A stretch of 64,000 nt of DNA from Halapricum desulfuricans (GTDB taxonomy: Archaea > Halobacteriota > Halobacteria > Halobacteriales > Haloarculaceae), in the NCBI RefSeq assembly GCF_017094465.1, contig NZ_CP064791.1, positions 2,294,001-2,358,000 of the forward strand, written 5' to 3'. Every line of letters begins with the position of its first letter. The first letter of the stretch is position 1. The notes beneath the pieces were generated by a model. It was not told the DNA's origin and searched no databases. It saw nothing but the letters and a program-made list of their open reading frames with translations. Positions 16,109-24,109 of this stretch are shown here, piece by piece. The position numbers and the translations under genes were made by a program.

Positions 16109-17158
16109 ATGTATCAAGTGCGTTCTCCCGGGGCGACAGTCCTGTTCGGAAGCCGGACGATGGACAGCGACGGATACGCGCTGGCGATGGCGACGGACCG
16201 AGCGACGACGATCGAGGCGACGCCGTCGGAGGCGGTGACGGTCACCGCAGGGGGCGAAACCCGGACGTTCGCGACCGACGAGACCGACCCAGTCGGCGAC
16301 TGGACCGACCCGATCCGAGGGTGTTATGCCGTCCTGGCGGAGCGCGGTTTCGAACCCGGCGGGTTCGAGGGGACGATCGACGGGGAGCTGTACGAACGCT
16401 GGGCGGAGGTGGGCGATTCTGGAATCGGCGACCCGGAGGCGAGGGTGAGCCTGGAACTCGCGGTCCTGGCGTTGCTGGGCGCGGTGTCCGACCTGGACCT
16501 CGATCGGGCGGACATCGCCGGATTGGCAGAGCGCGTCGAGGCCGAGTTCTTCGGCCGCGAATACCGGACCCCGTTGCCGTCCGCGATTGCGCTTTCGAAG
16601 GCCGGGTCGGTGCTCTTTCTGGACGGGAGTAGTGACTCACAGGCCCGAATGGCCGTCCCGGAGCCCCTGGAGTTTCTCGCCGTCGAAACCGACGGCAGCG
16701 GGACACACGCTGACGACGTGCGGGCAAGCGTCCGGCAGGCACTGGACGAACTGGGCGTCGATTCCTCGACGGCGGTCGACCTGGCGACGCTCTCGCGGTT
16801 GGAGGGGGCAGACGCCGAGGACCTCGGCTACGTCGTCCGCGAAAACGCCCGGGCGCGCCAGGCGACAGTGGCCCTCGACGACGGCGAGTCCGAGCGGTTC
16901 GGCGCACTGCTCGACGAAGCACACCACGACGCGATGGAACACATCGGAGTGGGGACGGCCGAAGAGAGTCGAATCATCGAGACAGCAACGGAGAACGGCG
17001 CGTACGGTGCGCGAACGACCGAGACAGGTATCCTCATCGCGGTCGAGGGCGCTCGTATGGCCGCAGTGAGGGAGGCCATCGACGAAGTCAGCACGGACGG
17101 ACGAGAAACGATACGTCTCGACCCGGCCGACGGCGTCGTCGTCTCGGAAGACGAATAG
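16109..17158 (+). CDS. Galactokinase-like GHMP-family protein lacking the catalytic loops
   Basis: 349 residues. The N-terminus matches galactokinase (SPGATVLFGSRTMDSDGYAL near residue 6-25 corresponds to the sugar-binding PGRVNLIGEHTDYNDGY segment), and helices around 110-125 and a C-terminal NGAYGARTTETG (296-307) also align in order. But the GHMP phosphate loop (usually GLSSSA) reads GIGDPEARVSLEL at 105-117, and the C-terminal Gly-rich GGGFGG reads TTETG. Both ATP-phosphate contacts are therefore gone. I expect no kinase activity; a sugar sensor or scaffold is possible. It sits downstream of fen without obvious partners. Confidence 0.6.
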   Translation: MYQVRSPGATVLFGSRTMDSDGYALAMATDRATTIEATPSEAVTVTAGGETRTFATDETDPVGDWTDPIRGCYAVLAERGFEPGGFEGTIDGELYERWAEVGDSGIGDPEARVSLELAVLALLGAVSDLDLDRADIAGLAERVEAEFFGREYRTPLPSAIALSKAGSVLFLDGSSDSQARMAVPEPLEFLAVETDGSGTHADDVRASVRQALDELGVDSSTAVDLATLSRLEGADAEDLGYVVRENARARQATVALDDGESERFGALLDEAHHDAMEHIGVGTAEESRIIETATENGAYGARTTETGILIAVEGARMAAVREAIDEVSTDGRETIRLDPADGVVVSEDE

Positions 17159-17161
17159 CGG

Positions 17162-17476
17162 TTACTCCGGGTCGCTCCGGGCTTCGTGACCCAGGTGCTG
17201 TTCGACCGCCTCGACTTTCTCGCTGGCCTGCTGTGCTGTGGTCCGCTTGTCGTCAATCTTCAGGAACGTCTCGACGCGGTCGGCGTCCACGGCCTGGTGG
17301 GCCGCCTGTGCGGCCGCGAACAGCTCGTCGGGATCGTCGGTCTCGATGATCGTCCCCATCGGCGTCGTCTCGTAGCTGACCCCGAAGTCCTCGAGGGCGG
17401 CGACGGCCTTCGCGACCTCGCCGGACATGCTCCCCTCGATCACCGGTGCGACGCTCAGAAACGCGATCAACGTCAT
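17162..17476 (-). CDS. MTH1187 family thiamine-binding protein
   Basis: 104-residue protein of the MTH1187/YkoF-like (DUF77) family that binds thiamine as a small tetramer. Typical segments are SVAPVIEGSMSGEVAKAVA at the start (ligand loop), YETTPMGTIIETDD in the middle, and VETFLKIDDKRT toward the C-terminus. It is the last gene of a minus-strand run after the Lrp regulator and aminotransferase genes, 18 bases downstream of the aminotransferase stop. Confidence 0.85.
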   Translation of the reverse strand: MTLIAFLSVAPVIEGSMSGEVAKAVAALEDFGVSYETTPMGTIIETDDPDELFAAAQAAHQAVDADRVETFLKIDDKRTTAQQASEKVEAVEQHLGHEARSDPE

Positions 17477-17494
17477 ATCTGAATGCAGCGGAGA

Positions 17495-18640
17495 TCAGGA
17501 AATAAAGGTCTCGATGCGATCCAGCGCCTCCTTCAGGTCCGACATCCCGGTCGCATACGAGACGCGGAGATGGCCCTCGCCGCCCTCGCCGAAGGCCGTG
17601 CCGGGGACGACCGCCACGTGCTGGTCTTCCAGCAGTGCCTCGGCGAACGCTTCGCTGTCGTCCCAGGGCGATTCCGGGAAGGCATAGAAGGCACCCGAAG
17701 CGGGGAAACACTCGATTCCCATCTCCTCGAACCGCGAGAGCACCAGCCGACGGCGGCGGTCGTACTGCCGTCGCATCTCCCCGACGGCGTCGTCACAGCT
17801 CTCCAGCGCCTCGATCGCGGCGTACTGGGCGGTCGTGGGCGCCGACAGCATCGTGTACTGGTGGATACGGTTCATCGCCGCGATGGCCTCGGGCGGGCCG
17901 AGCGCGTAGCCCAGCCGCAGCCCGGTCATCGCGTAGGCCTTCGAGAAGCCGTTGAAGACGATCGTCCGCTCGCGCATCCCCGGCAGCGTCGCGATCGAGG
18001 TGTGGTCGTGTTCGTATGTCAGCTCCGAGTATATCTCATCGGAGAGGACGACCAGATCGTGCTCGCGCGCGAACTCGGCGATCGGCTCCAGCTCCGAGCC
18101 GGTCATCGTCGCGCCGGTCGGATTGTTCGGATAGCACAGCACCAGCGCGTCGGCCTCGTCGGCACCGGCGTCGTACAGCGCCTCAGTCGTGAGCTTGAAA
18201 TCCGTCTCCGTGGTGGTCGGGACGGGCAACGGCTCGCCGCCGGCGAAGATCACGCCGGGGACGTACGAGACGTAGCTCGGCTGGACGACCGCGACGGTGT
18301 CACCGGGGTCGATGACCGCGCGCAGCGCCAGATCGAGGCCCTCGCTCGCGCCGGTCGTGACGAGGACCTCCTCGTCGGGATCGTACGTGAGGTCGTATCG
18401 GCGATCGGCGTCCTCGGCGATCAGCTCCCGGAGTTCGCGCCGGCCACGGTTGGCGGTGTAGGAGGTCTTGCCGAGCTCCAGCGAGGTGATCGCGGCTTCA
18501 CGGGCGGCCCACGGCGCCGAGAAGTCCGGCTCGCCGACCCCCAGCGAGATGATCTCGTCCATCTCCTCGGCGAGTTCGAAGAACCGACGGATTCCCGAGG
18601 GCGGGACCGTCTCGACACGCTGGGACGGTTCGATCGTCAT
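17495..18640 (-). CDS. Class I/II PLP-dependent aminotransferase
   Basis: 381-residue fold-type I aminotransferase resembling archaeal aspartate/aromatic aminotransferases. It has ISLGVGEPDFSAPW near residue 31-44, TTGASEGLDLAL, CYPNNPTGATM (cofactor Asn), VLSDEIYSELTYE and the Schiff-base lysine in NGFSKAYAMTGLRLGYALG near residue 230-248. The C-terminal HLRVSYAT provides the carboxylate-binding Arg. The start overlaps the end of the Lrp-type regulator gene by 4 bases, so both are translated together, and the regulator probably controls this amino-acid enzyme. Confidence 0.88.
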   Translation of the reverse strand: MTIEPSQRVETVPPSGIRRFFELAEEMDEIISLGVGEPDFSAPWAAREAAITSLELGKTSYTANRGRRELRELIAEDADRRYDLTYDPDEEVLVTTGASEGLDLALRAVIDPGDTVAVVQPSYVSYVPGVIFAGGEPLPVPTTTETDFKLTTEALYDAGADEADALVLCYPNNPTGATMTGSELEPIAEFAREHDLVVLSDEIYSELTYEHDHTSIATLPGMRERTIVFNGFSKAYAMTGLRLGYALGPPEAIAAMNRIHQYTMLSAPTTAQYAAIEALESCDDAVGEMRRQYDRRRRLVLSRFEEMGIECFPASGAFYAFPESPWDDSEAFAEALLEDQHVAVVPGTAFGEGGEGHLRVSYATGMSDLKEALDRIETFIS

Positions 18641-19125
18641 GGTGAGATCGAGAGCCGGTCGTCGTCGTCGCCGTCCCCGAGGACGATACCCTGTGTCTTG
18701 TAGGTGTCCATGTGGTAGTGAGTCACCGTCTGGGTGATCTCGGGGATGGGCGCGATCTTGTCGCTGATGAAGTGGCTCACCTCCCGCATCGAGTCGCCCT
18801 GCACCTCCATGTCGAAGTCGTAGTCGCCGCTGACCAGCCGCAGCTCCCGCACTTCGGGGAACTGGACGATCCGATCGGCAATATCGCCGTAGCTCGTCTC
18901 CCGATCGAGCGTGACGTTGAGTTCGACGATCGCCCGAACGCGCTCGCGCTCGGTCTCCTCGAAGTCCACAACGGCCTGATACCCGCGGATGACCCCCTCC
19001 GACTCGAGGCGCTCGATCTCGGCCTCGACCTCGTCTGGTTCGGCGTCGGTCATGCGGGCGAGGTCGTCGATGCTGTACCGGGCGTTCTCCTGGAGTAACT
19101 CCAGAAGTTCCTCGTGCAGGTCCAT
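18637..19125 (-). CDS. Lrp/AsnC family transcriptional regulator
   Basis: 162-residue regulator with an N-terminal winged helix-turn-helix (residues 1-50, LLELLQENARYSIDDLARM and RLESEGVIRGYQAVVD) and a C-terminal RAM/AsnC ligand-binding domain (VRAIVELNVTLDRE, RLVSGDYDFDMEV). The last 20 residues are Asp-rich. It is the first gene of an operon with the aminotransferase gene. An amino acid is the likely effector. Confidence 0.88.
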   Translation of the reverse strand: MDLHEELLELLQENARYSIDDLARMTDAEPDEVEAEIERLESEGVIRGYQAVVDFEETERERVRAIVELNVTLDRETSYGDIADRIVQFPEVRELRLVSGDYDFDMEVQGDSMREVSHFISDKIAPIPEITQTVTHYHMDTYKTQGIVLGDGDDDDRLSISP

Positions 19126-19426
19126 ATCGGCTCAGGGGCCACCGCGAGCAAAAGGATTTCCCATCCGTGAGACGTCTTGTCGATCGACCGTTTGCCGGCC
19201 CCAGATAGATGACAGCGAGATCGACGACTGTGTGTCGTCGACAATTGCCATGATAAAGCGTGATATTTTGGCCGTGAATCCGGATACAGGCCGGCGTGAA
19301 TCGAATTTCAATCCTGAAAGTGGGGTTTCTCAACCACAGAAAACGGCAAAACACCCACGGTCTTTATACCAATACAATCGAATAGCACTGCACACGCACG
19401 CAGAAGCAGCGTGCAGGTGAACGACA
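19126..19426. other. Divergent promoter region between the Lrp gene and pilin 1
   Basis: 301 bases without ORF, clearly richer in A and T than the surroundings. TTTATA at 19363-19368 suits a promoter for pilin 1 with a leader of about 35 bases. A second AT-rich stretch near 19250-19270 has no clear partner. I see no RNA gene. Confidence 0.5.
19363..19368 (+). promoter_or_regulatory. TATA box of pilin 1
   Basis: TTTATA followed by ACC, 59 bases before the pilin 1 ATG. The region between TATA and ATG is AT-rich early on and then contains GCAGGTGAACG, a plausible ribosome site. Confidence 0.45.
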
Positions 19427-19852
19427 ATGAACCCGAAAGAACTACTCACAGACGACGACGCAGTCAGCCCGGTCATCGGCGTGATCCTGATGGTCGCGAT
19501 CACCGTGATCCTCGCGGCCGTCATCGCCTCGTTCGTCCTCGGACTTGGCGACTCGACGAGCACGACGCCGACCGCGGACTTCAACTTCGACTACGACAAC
19601 AGCACGAAGAACGTGACGGTCTCACACAGTACTGGCGACAATATCGACGCTGATCGAGTCGAAGTGCTGATCGACGGTGATCCGGCAGACGTTCAGTTCT
19701 CGGGCGAGATATCGTCCGGCTCTTCGATCTCGTTCAACCAGACTGAGACTGGTGACAAGATTGGCGGCGGCGAGACCATCAAGGTCACCTGGGAGTCCGA
19801 GGATCAGGAATCCTCAAGTACGCTCAGCGAGTACGACGTCCCGGACAACTAA
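19427..19852 (+). CDS. Type IV pilin (PilA family), copy 1
   Basis: 141-residue prepilin. Residues 8-40 carry the haloarchaeal PilA signature: DDDA, then [20 protein letters not shown], the hydrophobic core that polymerises the pilus. Cleavage by the prepilin peptidase PibD would fall between DA and VSPVIG. The mature part is small, Ser/Thr/Asp-rich and probably N-glycosylated (several N-x-S/T). Protein exported to the cell surface for adhesion. It shares an almost identical N-terminus with the gene at 20143; the globular parts differ. Followed by a terminator hairpin. Confidence 0.85.
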   Translation: MNPKELLTDDDAVSPVIGVILMVAITVILAAVIASFVLGLGDSTSTTPTADFNFDYDNSTKNVTVSHSTGDNIDADRVEVLIDGDPADVQFSGEISSGSSISFNQTETGDKIGGGETIKVTWESEDQESSSTLSEYDVPDN

Positions 19853-19863
19853 CGACTCACCAT

Positions 19864-19882
19864 CCACCCGCATTTCGGGTGG
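19864..19882 (+). terminator. Stem-loop after pilin 1
   Basis: CCACCCG (19864-19870) and CGGGTGG (19876-19882) form a 7-bp stem with a 5-base loop, then CGCGTTTCG. It lies 11 bases after the pilin stop. A related stem follows pilin 2. Confidence 0.6.
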
Positions 19883-20079
19883 CGCGTTTCGAACCACAGA
19901 GACCGAAGAGACTGCTTGCTGCCGGAATATAACCATCGTCTATCTTGACTCGGCAAACGGATAGCTTGCCGAGTGTGGCGTGTGATTCCGCCTGTTCGGA
20001 CATCGACGCAGACGTCGTGACTGTCTATTCCACCCACCGCAAACATTTTCAGATGAAGAAATCTGAGAAAGATTCGATG

Positions 20080-20088
20080 TATTTATTA
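20080..20088 (+). promoter_or_regulatory. TATA-like box of pilin 2
   Basis: TATTTATTA, 55 bases before the pilin 2 ATG, a spacing like that of the pilin 1 TATA box to its start. This shows that pilin 2 has its own promoter. Confidence 0.45.
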
Positions 20089-20142
20089 CGGTGCGACTGG
20101 TCGTCACCGATTGCACACGTGAAATCGGGTGCGAAGAACATC

Positions 20143-20586
20143 ATGAATCCGAAGAAACTCCTCACAGACGACGACGCAGTCAGTCCGGTCATCGGCGTGA
20201 TCCTGATGGTCGCGATCACCGTGATCCTCGCGGCCGTCATCGCCTCGTTCGTCCTCGGTCTTGGCGATTCGACGAGTACGACGCCGACCGCAGATTTCGA
20301 CTTCGAATATAACAACAGCGGCGACGGTAACGTAACCATCACGCACAACACTGGCGACACACTCGATGGCGACCGAGTGTCGGTACTGATTAACGGAGAG
20401 GAAGTAGATTCGAAATATCAGTTCGGCAGCGGTGACATTTCGTCAGGTTCGAGGACTGTGCTTGATAATAGTAGTAGTGGTCTCTCGGACAAGATTAAAG
20501 GCGGCGACACGATCAAGGTCACGTGGACATCCGAGAGTGGCGATTCGTCGAGTACGCTCGGCGAGTACACCGTCCCCGACAACTGA
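20143..20586 (+). CDS. Type IV pilin (PilA family), copy 2
   Basis: 147-residue prepilin, tandem paralogue of the gene at 19427. The first 52 residues are almost identical (same [10 protein letters not shown] cleavage site and hydrophobic core, same [14 protein letters not shown] start of the head). Beyond that only short patches ([19 protein letters not shown]) are shared, so the head domain has diverged. A start at 20143 fits the paralogue; upstream codons of the longer frame are not pilin-like. Flanked by its own TATA and a terminator. Confidence 0.85.
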   Translation: MNPKKLLTDDDAVSPVIGVILMVAITVILAAVIASFVLGLGDSTSTTPTADFDFEYNNSGDGNVTITHNTGDTLDGDRVSVLINGEEVDSKYQFGSGDISSGSRTVLDNSSSGLSDKIKGGDTIKVTWTSESGDSSSTLGEYTVPDN

Positions 20587-20599
20587 CGACTCCTAAGCT

Positions 20600-20625
20600 C
20601 CACCCATATTCAGGTGGGCGTTTTT
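20600..20625 (+). terminator. Stem-loop and T-run after pilin 2
   Basis: CCACC (20600-20604) pairs with GGTGG (20613-20617), followed by a run of five T at 20621-20625. The resemblance to the stem after pilin 1 fits duplication of the whole transcription unit. Confidence 0.65.
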
Positions 20626-20858
20626 CACGCTCGGTAGTAGCAACTGCGTGACCCCTGTTATTGAGCATACTCAGCCCGGTATCGGCCCGATCAGACGATG
20701 CTGTAGTAGAATGATCTCAACAGTCTGCATCTGCTATGCAGTCCACGTCAAGCCGTACCGCTGGCGAGGACGCCAATTAGACAACCAGAACAGCCAACAC
20801 ATCAGTCACGTTCACGGGCTCACCACTGTCCCTTCTCGTTTAGTTCACAGCAGAATAA

Positions 20859-20932
20859 TGGGCCAAACCGGATTTGAACCGGTGACCTCCCGGTTATCAG
20901 CCGAGCGCTCAACCTGACTGAGCTATTGGCCC
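20859..20932 (-). tRNA. tRNA-Ile (anticodon GAT)
   Basis: 74 nucleotides with a complete cloverleaf on the minus strand: acceptor GGGCCAA pairs with TTGGCCC, discriminator A, D-arm with GCTCAGTCAGGTTGAGC, anticodon loop CTGATAA (GAT), and T-arm CCGG-TTCAAAT-CCGG. No intron. Decodes ATC/ATT. CCA is not encoded. Nearby there is no integrase, so no sign of an integrated element at this tRNA. Confidence 0.95.
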
Positions 20933-20965
20933 AGGCGAGCGCATTCCTGCCTACTGGGCAAGTAG

Positions 20966-20973
20966 TTTTAAAC
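20966..20973 (-). promoter_or_regulatory. TATA box of tRNA-Ile
   Basis: On the minus strand GTTTAAAAC lies about 35 bases upstream of the tRNA 5' end, in an AT-rich island between the tRNA and fxsA genes. Confidence 0.5.
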
Positions 20974-21010
20974 GTTGCCTTTCGATCCAGTCTCGGGGAC
21001 GGCTCCCGTG

Positions 21011-21526
21011 TTAGTTGTCGTCACCGTCGTCGATGTCGTAGTCGTCCGCGCCCACGTCGTACGTGTCATTGCCCGGTTGCCCGCCGGGGACTCCGTCGCC
21101 GCCGTTGCCGGGGAACCCGGTGGTATAGATCCGGCCGGTGGCGAACCCGCCGGTCTTGCTGTCGACGTAGGGAGTGATGACCCACTTCTTGAGCGCGACG
21201 CGGACCGGATAGCGGGTCACCGGGACGACCAACAGCAGGCCGACGAGGTCGGTCACCAGCCCGGGCGTCAGCAGGAACGCGCCGGCGGCGATCAACAGCC
21301 CGCCGTCGATCAGCTCGTCGGTCGGCGGCTCACCCCGGGCAAGTTTGCGCTGGATCTTCGAGATGGTGTGGCGTCCCTCGGCGCGGGCCAGCAGCATCCC
21401 GACGAGCGCGGTCAACACGACGACCAGCACCGTCTCGAGCCCGCCGATGACCCCTGCGACCGCGAGCAACAGCAGGATATCTAACAGCGGGATGAGTAGC
21501 AGGACCGCGATCAACCGAAGCATCAT
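21011..21526 (-). CDS. fxsA: FxsA family membrane protein
   Basis: 171-residue membrane protein of the FxsA family. The first 100 residues hold the family's helices (LLLIPLLDILLLLAVAGVIGG with the PLLD signature, then LVGMLLARAEGRHTISKI and GGLLIAAGAFLLTPGLVTD). The C-terminal 40 residues are Gly/Asp-rich and extra to the domain. In bacteria FxsA suppresses phage F exclusion; the archaeal role is not known. Starts with two successive ATG codons (21526 and 21523). Confidence 0.82.
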   Translation of the reverse strand: MMLRLIAVLLLIPLLDILLLLAVAGVIGGLETVLVVVLTALVGMLLARAEGRHTISKIQRKLARGEPPTDELIDGGLLIAAGAFLLTPGLVTDLVGLLLVVPVTRYPVRVALKKWVITPYVDSKTGGFATGRIYTTGFPGNGGDGVPGGQPGNDTYDVGADDYDIDDGDDN

Positions 21527-21615
21527 CTCTCCCTATCGGGGCACGATGTATCAACCTTTTCGAGTTACGCCTCGTAGTGCAAGCGTTCTTTTCTCCGCGC
21601 CTCAGACGAGGCCGT

Positions 21616-23226
21616 ATGGACGAACAGCCGAAAGTCGAGTGGCGCGAGTGGGGGCCGGAAGCGTTCGCGACAGCCGAGCGGACGGGCTCGCCAATCTTGC
21701 TGTCGCTCGTGACGCCGTGGTCGCCCGAATGTGCGGCGATGGACGCGAGTACCTACGCCGAGCCGCGGATCGCCGCCCACGTCAACGACGGGTTCGTCCC
21801 GATCCGGGTCGACGCGGACCGACATCCACAGGTCCGTGATCGGTACACGATGGGCGGGTTTCCCTCGACGGTCTTTCTGACCCCCGACGGGCGAGTGCTC
21901 ACCGGCGCGACGTACCTGGGTGTCGACGGCTTCCGGGAGATCCTCGATCGCGTCCGGGAGACCTGGGACGCCAAGGGCGAGGCGGGCGGATCGATCCCGC
22001 GCCAGTTGCGGGAAACCGAGCCACCGGGCGGGTCGCTGTCCGCAGCGGTCGAAGAGCGGATGATCGAGCAGTTGCTCGCGGCCTACGACGAGGAGTTCGG
22101 CGGGTGGGGTGCGGACGTGAAGTTCCCGCTGCCCCGCACGATCGAGTTCGCGCTGGTGCGGGCGCGCGAACAGGCCACACGAACGCTCGAGGCGGTACGG
22201 ACCCACCTGCTGGACACCTACGGCGGCGGGTTCTACCGGTACGCGACCGAGCGCGACTGGAGCGAGCCCCGACGGGCGAAGTTGCTCGACGACAACGCGG
22301 CGCTGATACGGGCGTTCGCCCACGGGTATCGCTACACCGGCGAGGAACCCTACCGCGAGACGGCCGAGCGAGCGATCGAGTACCTAACGACCACGCTGTG
22401 GACCGACGACGCGCCCGGGACCGGCGCGTTCGCGGCCAGCCAGGCCGGGCGAGCCCGCTACTATCAGCTCGACGCGACCGAGCGCGAAGACGCCGACCCG
22501 CCGCCAGTCGACGGCACAGTGTTCGCCGACCGGAACGCGCTGGCGGTCGACGCGCTGTGTACCTACTACGCCTACACCGACGACAACCGCTCGCGACGGT
22601 TCGCCGAGCGTGCGCTGGATACGGTAACTGAACTCGTCGATGAGGAGGGGGCCGTCACACACTACCCGGGAGCGGACAGCCCGCGCGGGCTACTCGTCGA
22701 TCAGTCACGCGTGCTCACCGGACTGACGACCGCCTGGCAGGTGCTTGGCGAGCCCGGGCCGGCGCGAGCGGTCGCGGACTGGACGATCGAGCACCTCGCC
22801 GAGGACGACGTGTTCAGGGACGGGCCGCCCGGTGAGGCCGGACTGCTGGATCGGTCGCTGTATCCGTTCGACTACGCCGTCGCGTTCGCCGACGCCGCGA
22901 TCACGCTGGCGGCGCTCACCGGCGAGTCGAGCTACCGGGAGACGGCTCGCGAAACGCTCGCGGCCTACGCGGACGCCACCGACCGGATGGGCGTCGAGGC
23001 GGCCGAGTACGCCACGAGCGTCGCCCGCGTCCGCCAGCCGCGGACGATCGAAGTCGGCCCGGCGGCGGGCAGTGACCTCCACCGTGCCGCGCTCCGGCTG
23101 GCCGATCACGAGGCCGTCGTCGTGCCCGGCGTCGGCGGCGAAACGACGACAGTACTCGACGGGGAGGCGACGGTCGGATCGGCCGAGACGCCGACGGAAC
23201 TGGAATCGCTGCTCACGGACGCGTGA
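21616..23226 (+). CDS. DUF255 / YyaL-Spata20 family protein with altered thioredoxin motif
   Basis: 536 residues, shorter than the usual 650-700. The N-terminal 120 residues are a thioredoxin-like DUF255 domain, but the conserved CHWCHVM active site reads TPWSPECAAM, so the first cysteine is missing and no CxxC remains. The following segment is an (alpha/alpha)6-barrel-like region (YDEEFGGWG, TYGGGFYRYATERDW, KLLDDNAALIRAFAHGY, LYPFDYAVAFADAAITLAAL) related to N-acylglucosamine epimerase folds. Activity unknown. ATG 21616 chosen because the preceding 13 codons are not family-like. Confidence 0.78.
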   Translation: MDEQPKVEWREWGPEAFATAERTGSPILLSLVTPWSPECAAMDASTYAEPRIAAHVNDGFVPIRVDADRHPQVRDRYTMGGFPSTVFLTPDGRVLTGATYLGVDGFREILDRVRETWDAKGEAGGSIPRQLRETEPPGGSLSAAVEERMIEQLLAAYDEEFGGWGADVKFPLPRTIEFALVRAREQATRTLEAVRTHLLDTYGGGFYRYATERDWSEPRRAKLLDDNAALIRAFAHGYRYTGEEPYRETAERAIEYLTTTLWTDDAPGTGAFAASQAGRARYYQLDATEREDADPPPVDGTVFADRNALAVDALCTYYAYTDDNRSRRFAERALDTVTELVDEEGAVTHYPGADSPRGLLVDQSRVLTGLTTAWQVLGEPGPARAVADWTIEHLAEDDVFRDGPPGEAGLLDRSLYPFDYAVAFADAAITLAALTGESSYRETARETLAAYADATDRMGVEAAEYATSVARVRQPRTIEVGPAAGSDLHRAALRLADHEAVVVPGVGGETTTVLDGEATVGSAETPTELESLLTDA

Positions 23227-23279
23227 TTGGATGCGTAAACTCACGATAGGTTTTTGATCGGCCGCCGCGACAATCCGAT

Positions 23280-24083
23280 ATGGCCACACTCCGCGACCTC
23301 GGGCTGTCGGAATACGAGACTCGAGCGTACCGATCGTTGCTCGAAACTGGGCCGACAACGGCAAAGGAGTTGTCCAGGATCAGCGACGTGCCGATGGGTC
23401 GGATCTACGACGTGCTCAACAGCCTGGAGACACAGAACCTCGTCCGGAGCCAGGCCGCGAGCCGACCGAAAAAGTACGTCGCGGTCGAGCCAGAGACCGC
23501 GCTCGATCGGCTACTGGAGGACAAAAAGCAGGAGCTCGAAGAACAGGCCAACCAGTACGAGGAGATCGTCGACTCGCTGGCGGAGGACCTGGAGGCGGCC
23601 GAACCGATCGGGGAGACGTTCTGGACGGCCGCGGTCGGGCCCGAAGAGACCGCGGAACTGCTCATCGAGCGGTTGACCGCCGCCGACGATCGGATCGTCA
23701 TCGTCACCTCGCAGTTCTCACAGCAGTTCGACCTCGACGAGATCGGCGATCGGAGCGTCGCCACCCTGAAAGACGCACTCGACCGCGGCGTCGAAGTCAA
23801 ACTGCTCATGCCGCCGGAGATGGTCGAGGCGCTGCCGGACAGCGTCGGCGAGCGCTACCGGGAACTCCTGCAACCGCACGACGGCTTCGAGGTCCGGACC
23901 AGCGAAGACGTCATCGGAACCTTCGAGACGATTGACGACACCGAAGTCTGCATCGAGGTGCCACACCCGCTCCGGGAGAACGAGACGTTCGCTGTCATCG
24001 ACTTCAAGGATCCGGAGTTCGCCGCGACGGTCACGGCTGAATTCGAGGCGCGCTGGGCGGACGCCGATCCCCTCGAACTGTAG
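23280..24083 (+). CDS. TrmB family transcriptional regulator
   Basis: 267 residues. The N-terminal winged helix (LRDLGLSEYETRAYRSLLE, then GRIYDVLNSLETQNLVRSQ at 40-58) is typical of TrmB, followed by a coiled-coil linker (residues 75-110, EDKKQELEEQANQYEEIV) and a C-terminal effector domain (120-265) of the PLD-like class with VIVTSQFS and VIDFKDPEF. TrmB proteins in haloarchaea respond to sugars or control metabolism. It stands alone, with no sugar genes next to it, so its target is unclear. Confidence 0.85.
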   Translation: MATLRDLGLSEYETRAYRSLLETGPTTAKELSRISDVPMGRIYDVLNSLETQNLVRSQAASRPKKYVAVEPETALDRLLEDKKQELEEQANQYEEIVDSLAEDLEAAEPIGETFWTAAVGPEETAELLIERLTAADDRIVIVTSQFSQQFDLDEIGDRSVATLKDALDRGVEVKLLMPPEMVEALPDSVGERYRELLQPHDGFEVRTSEDVIGTFETIDDTEVCIEVPHPLRENETFAVIDFKDPEFAATVTAEFEARWADADPLEL

Positions 24084-24109
24084 CGCGGAATCACCCTACT
24101 CGAAAGTCG

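Noticed and set aside
17483-18703. 406-codon plus-strand ORF opposite the aminotransferase
   Set aside because: The minus-strand frame has all PLP-enzyme motifs; the plus frame is a mirror artefact with Arg/Gly/Val-rich sequence.
20859-20917. ORF across the tRNA region on the plus strand with a peptide like GQTGFEPVTSRLSAE
   Set aside because: This is the well-known false translation of a tRNA gene read backwards; the minus-strand cloverleaf of tRNA-Ile explains the bases.
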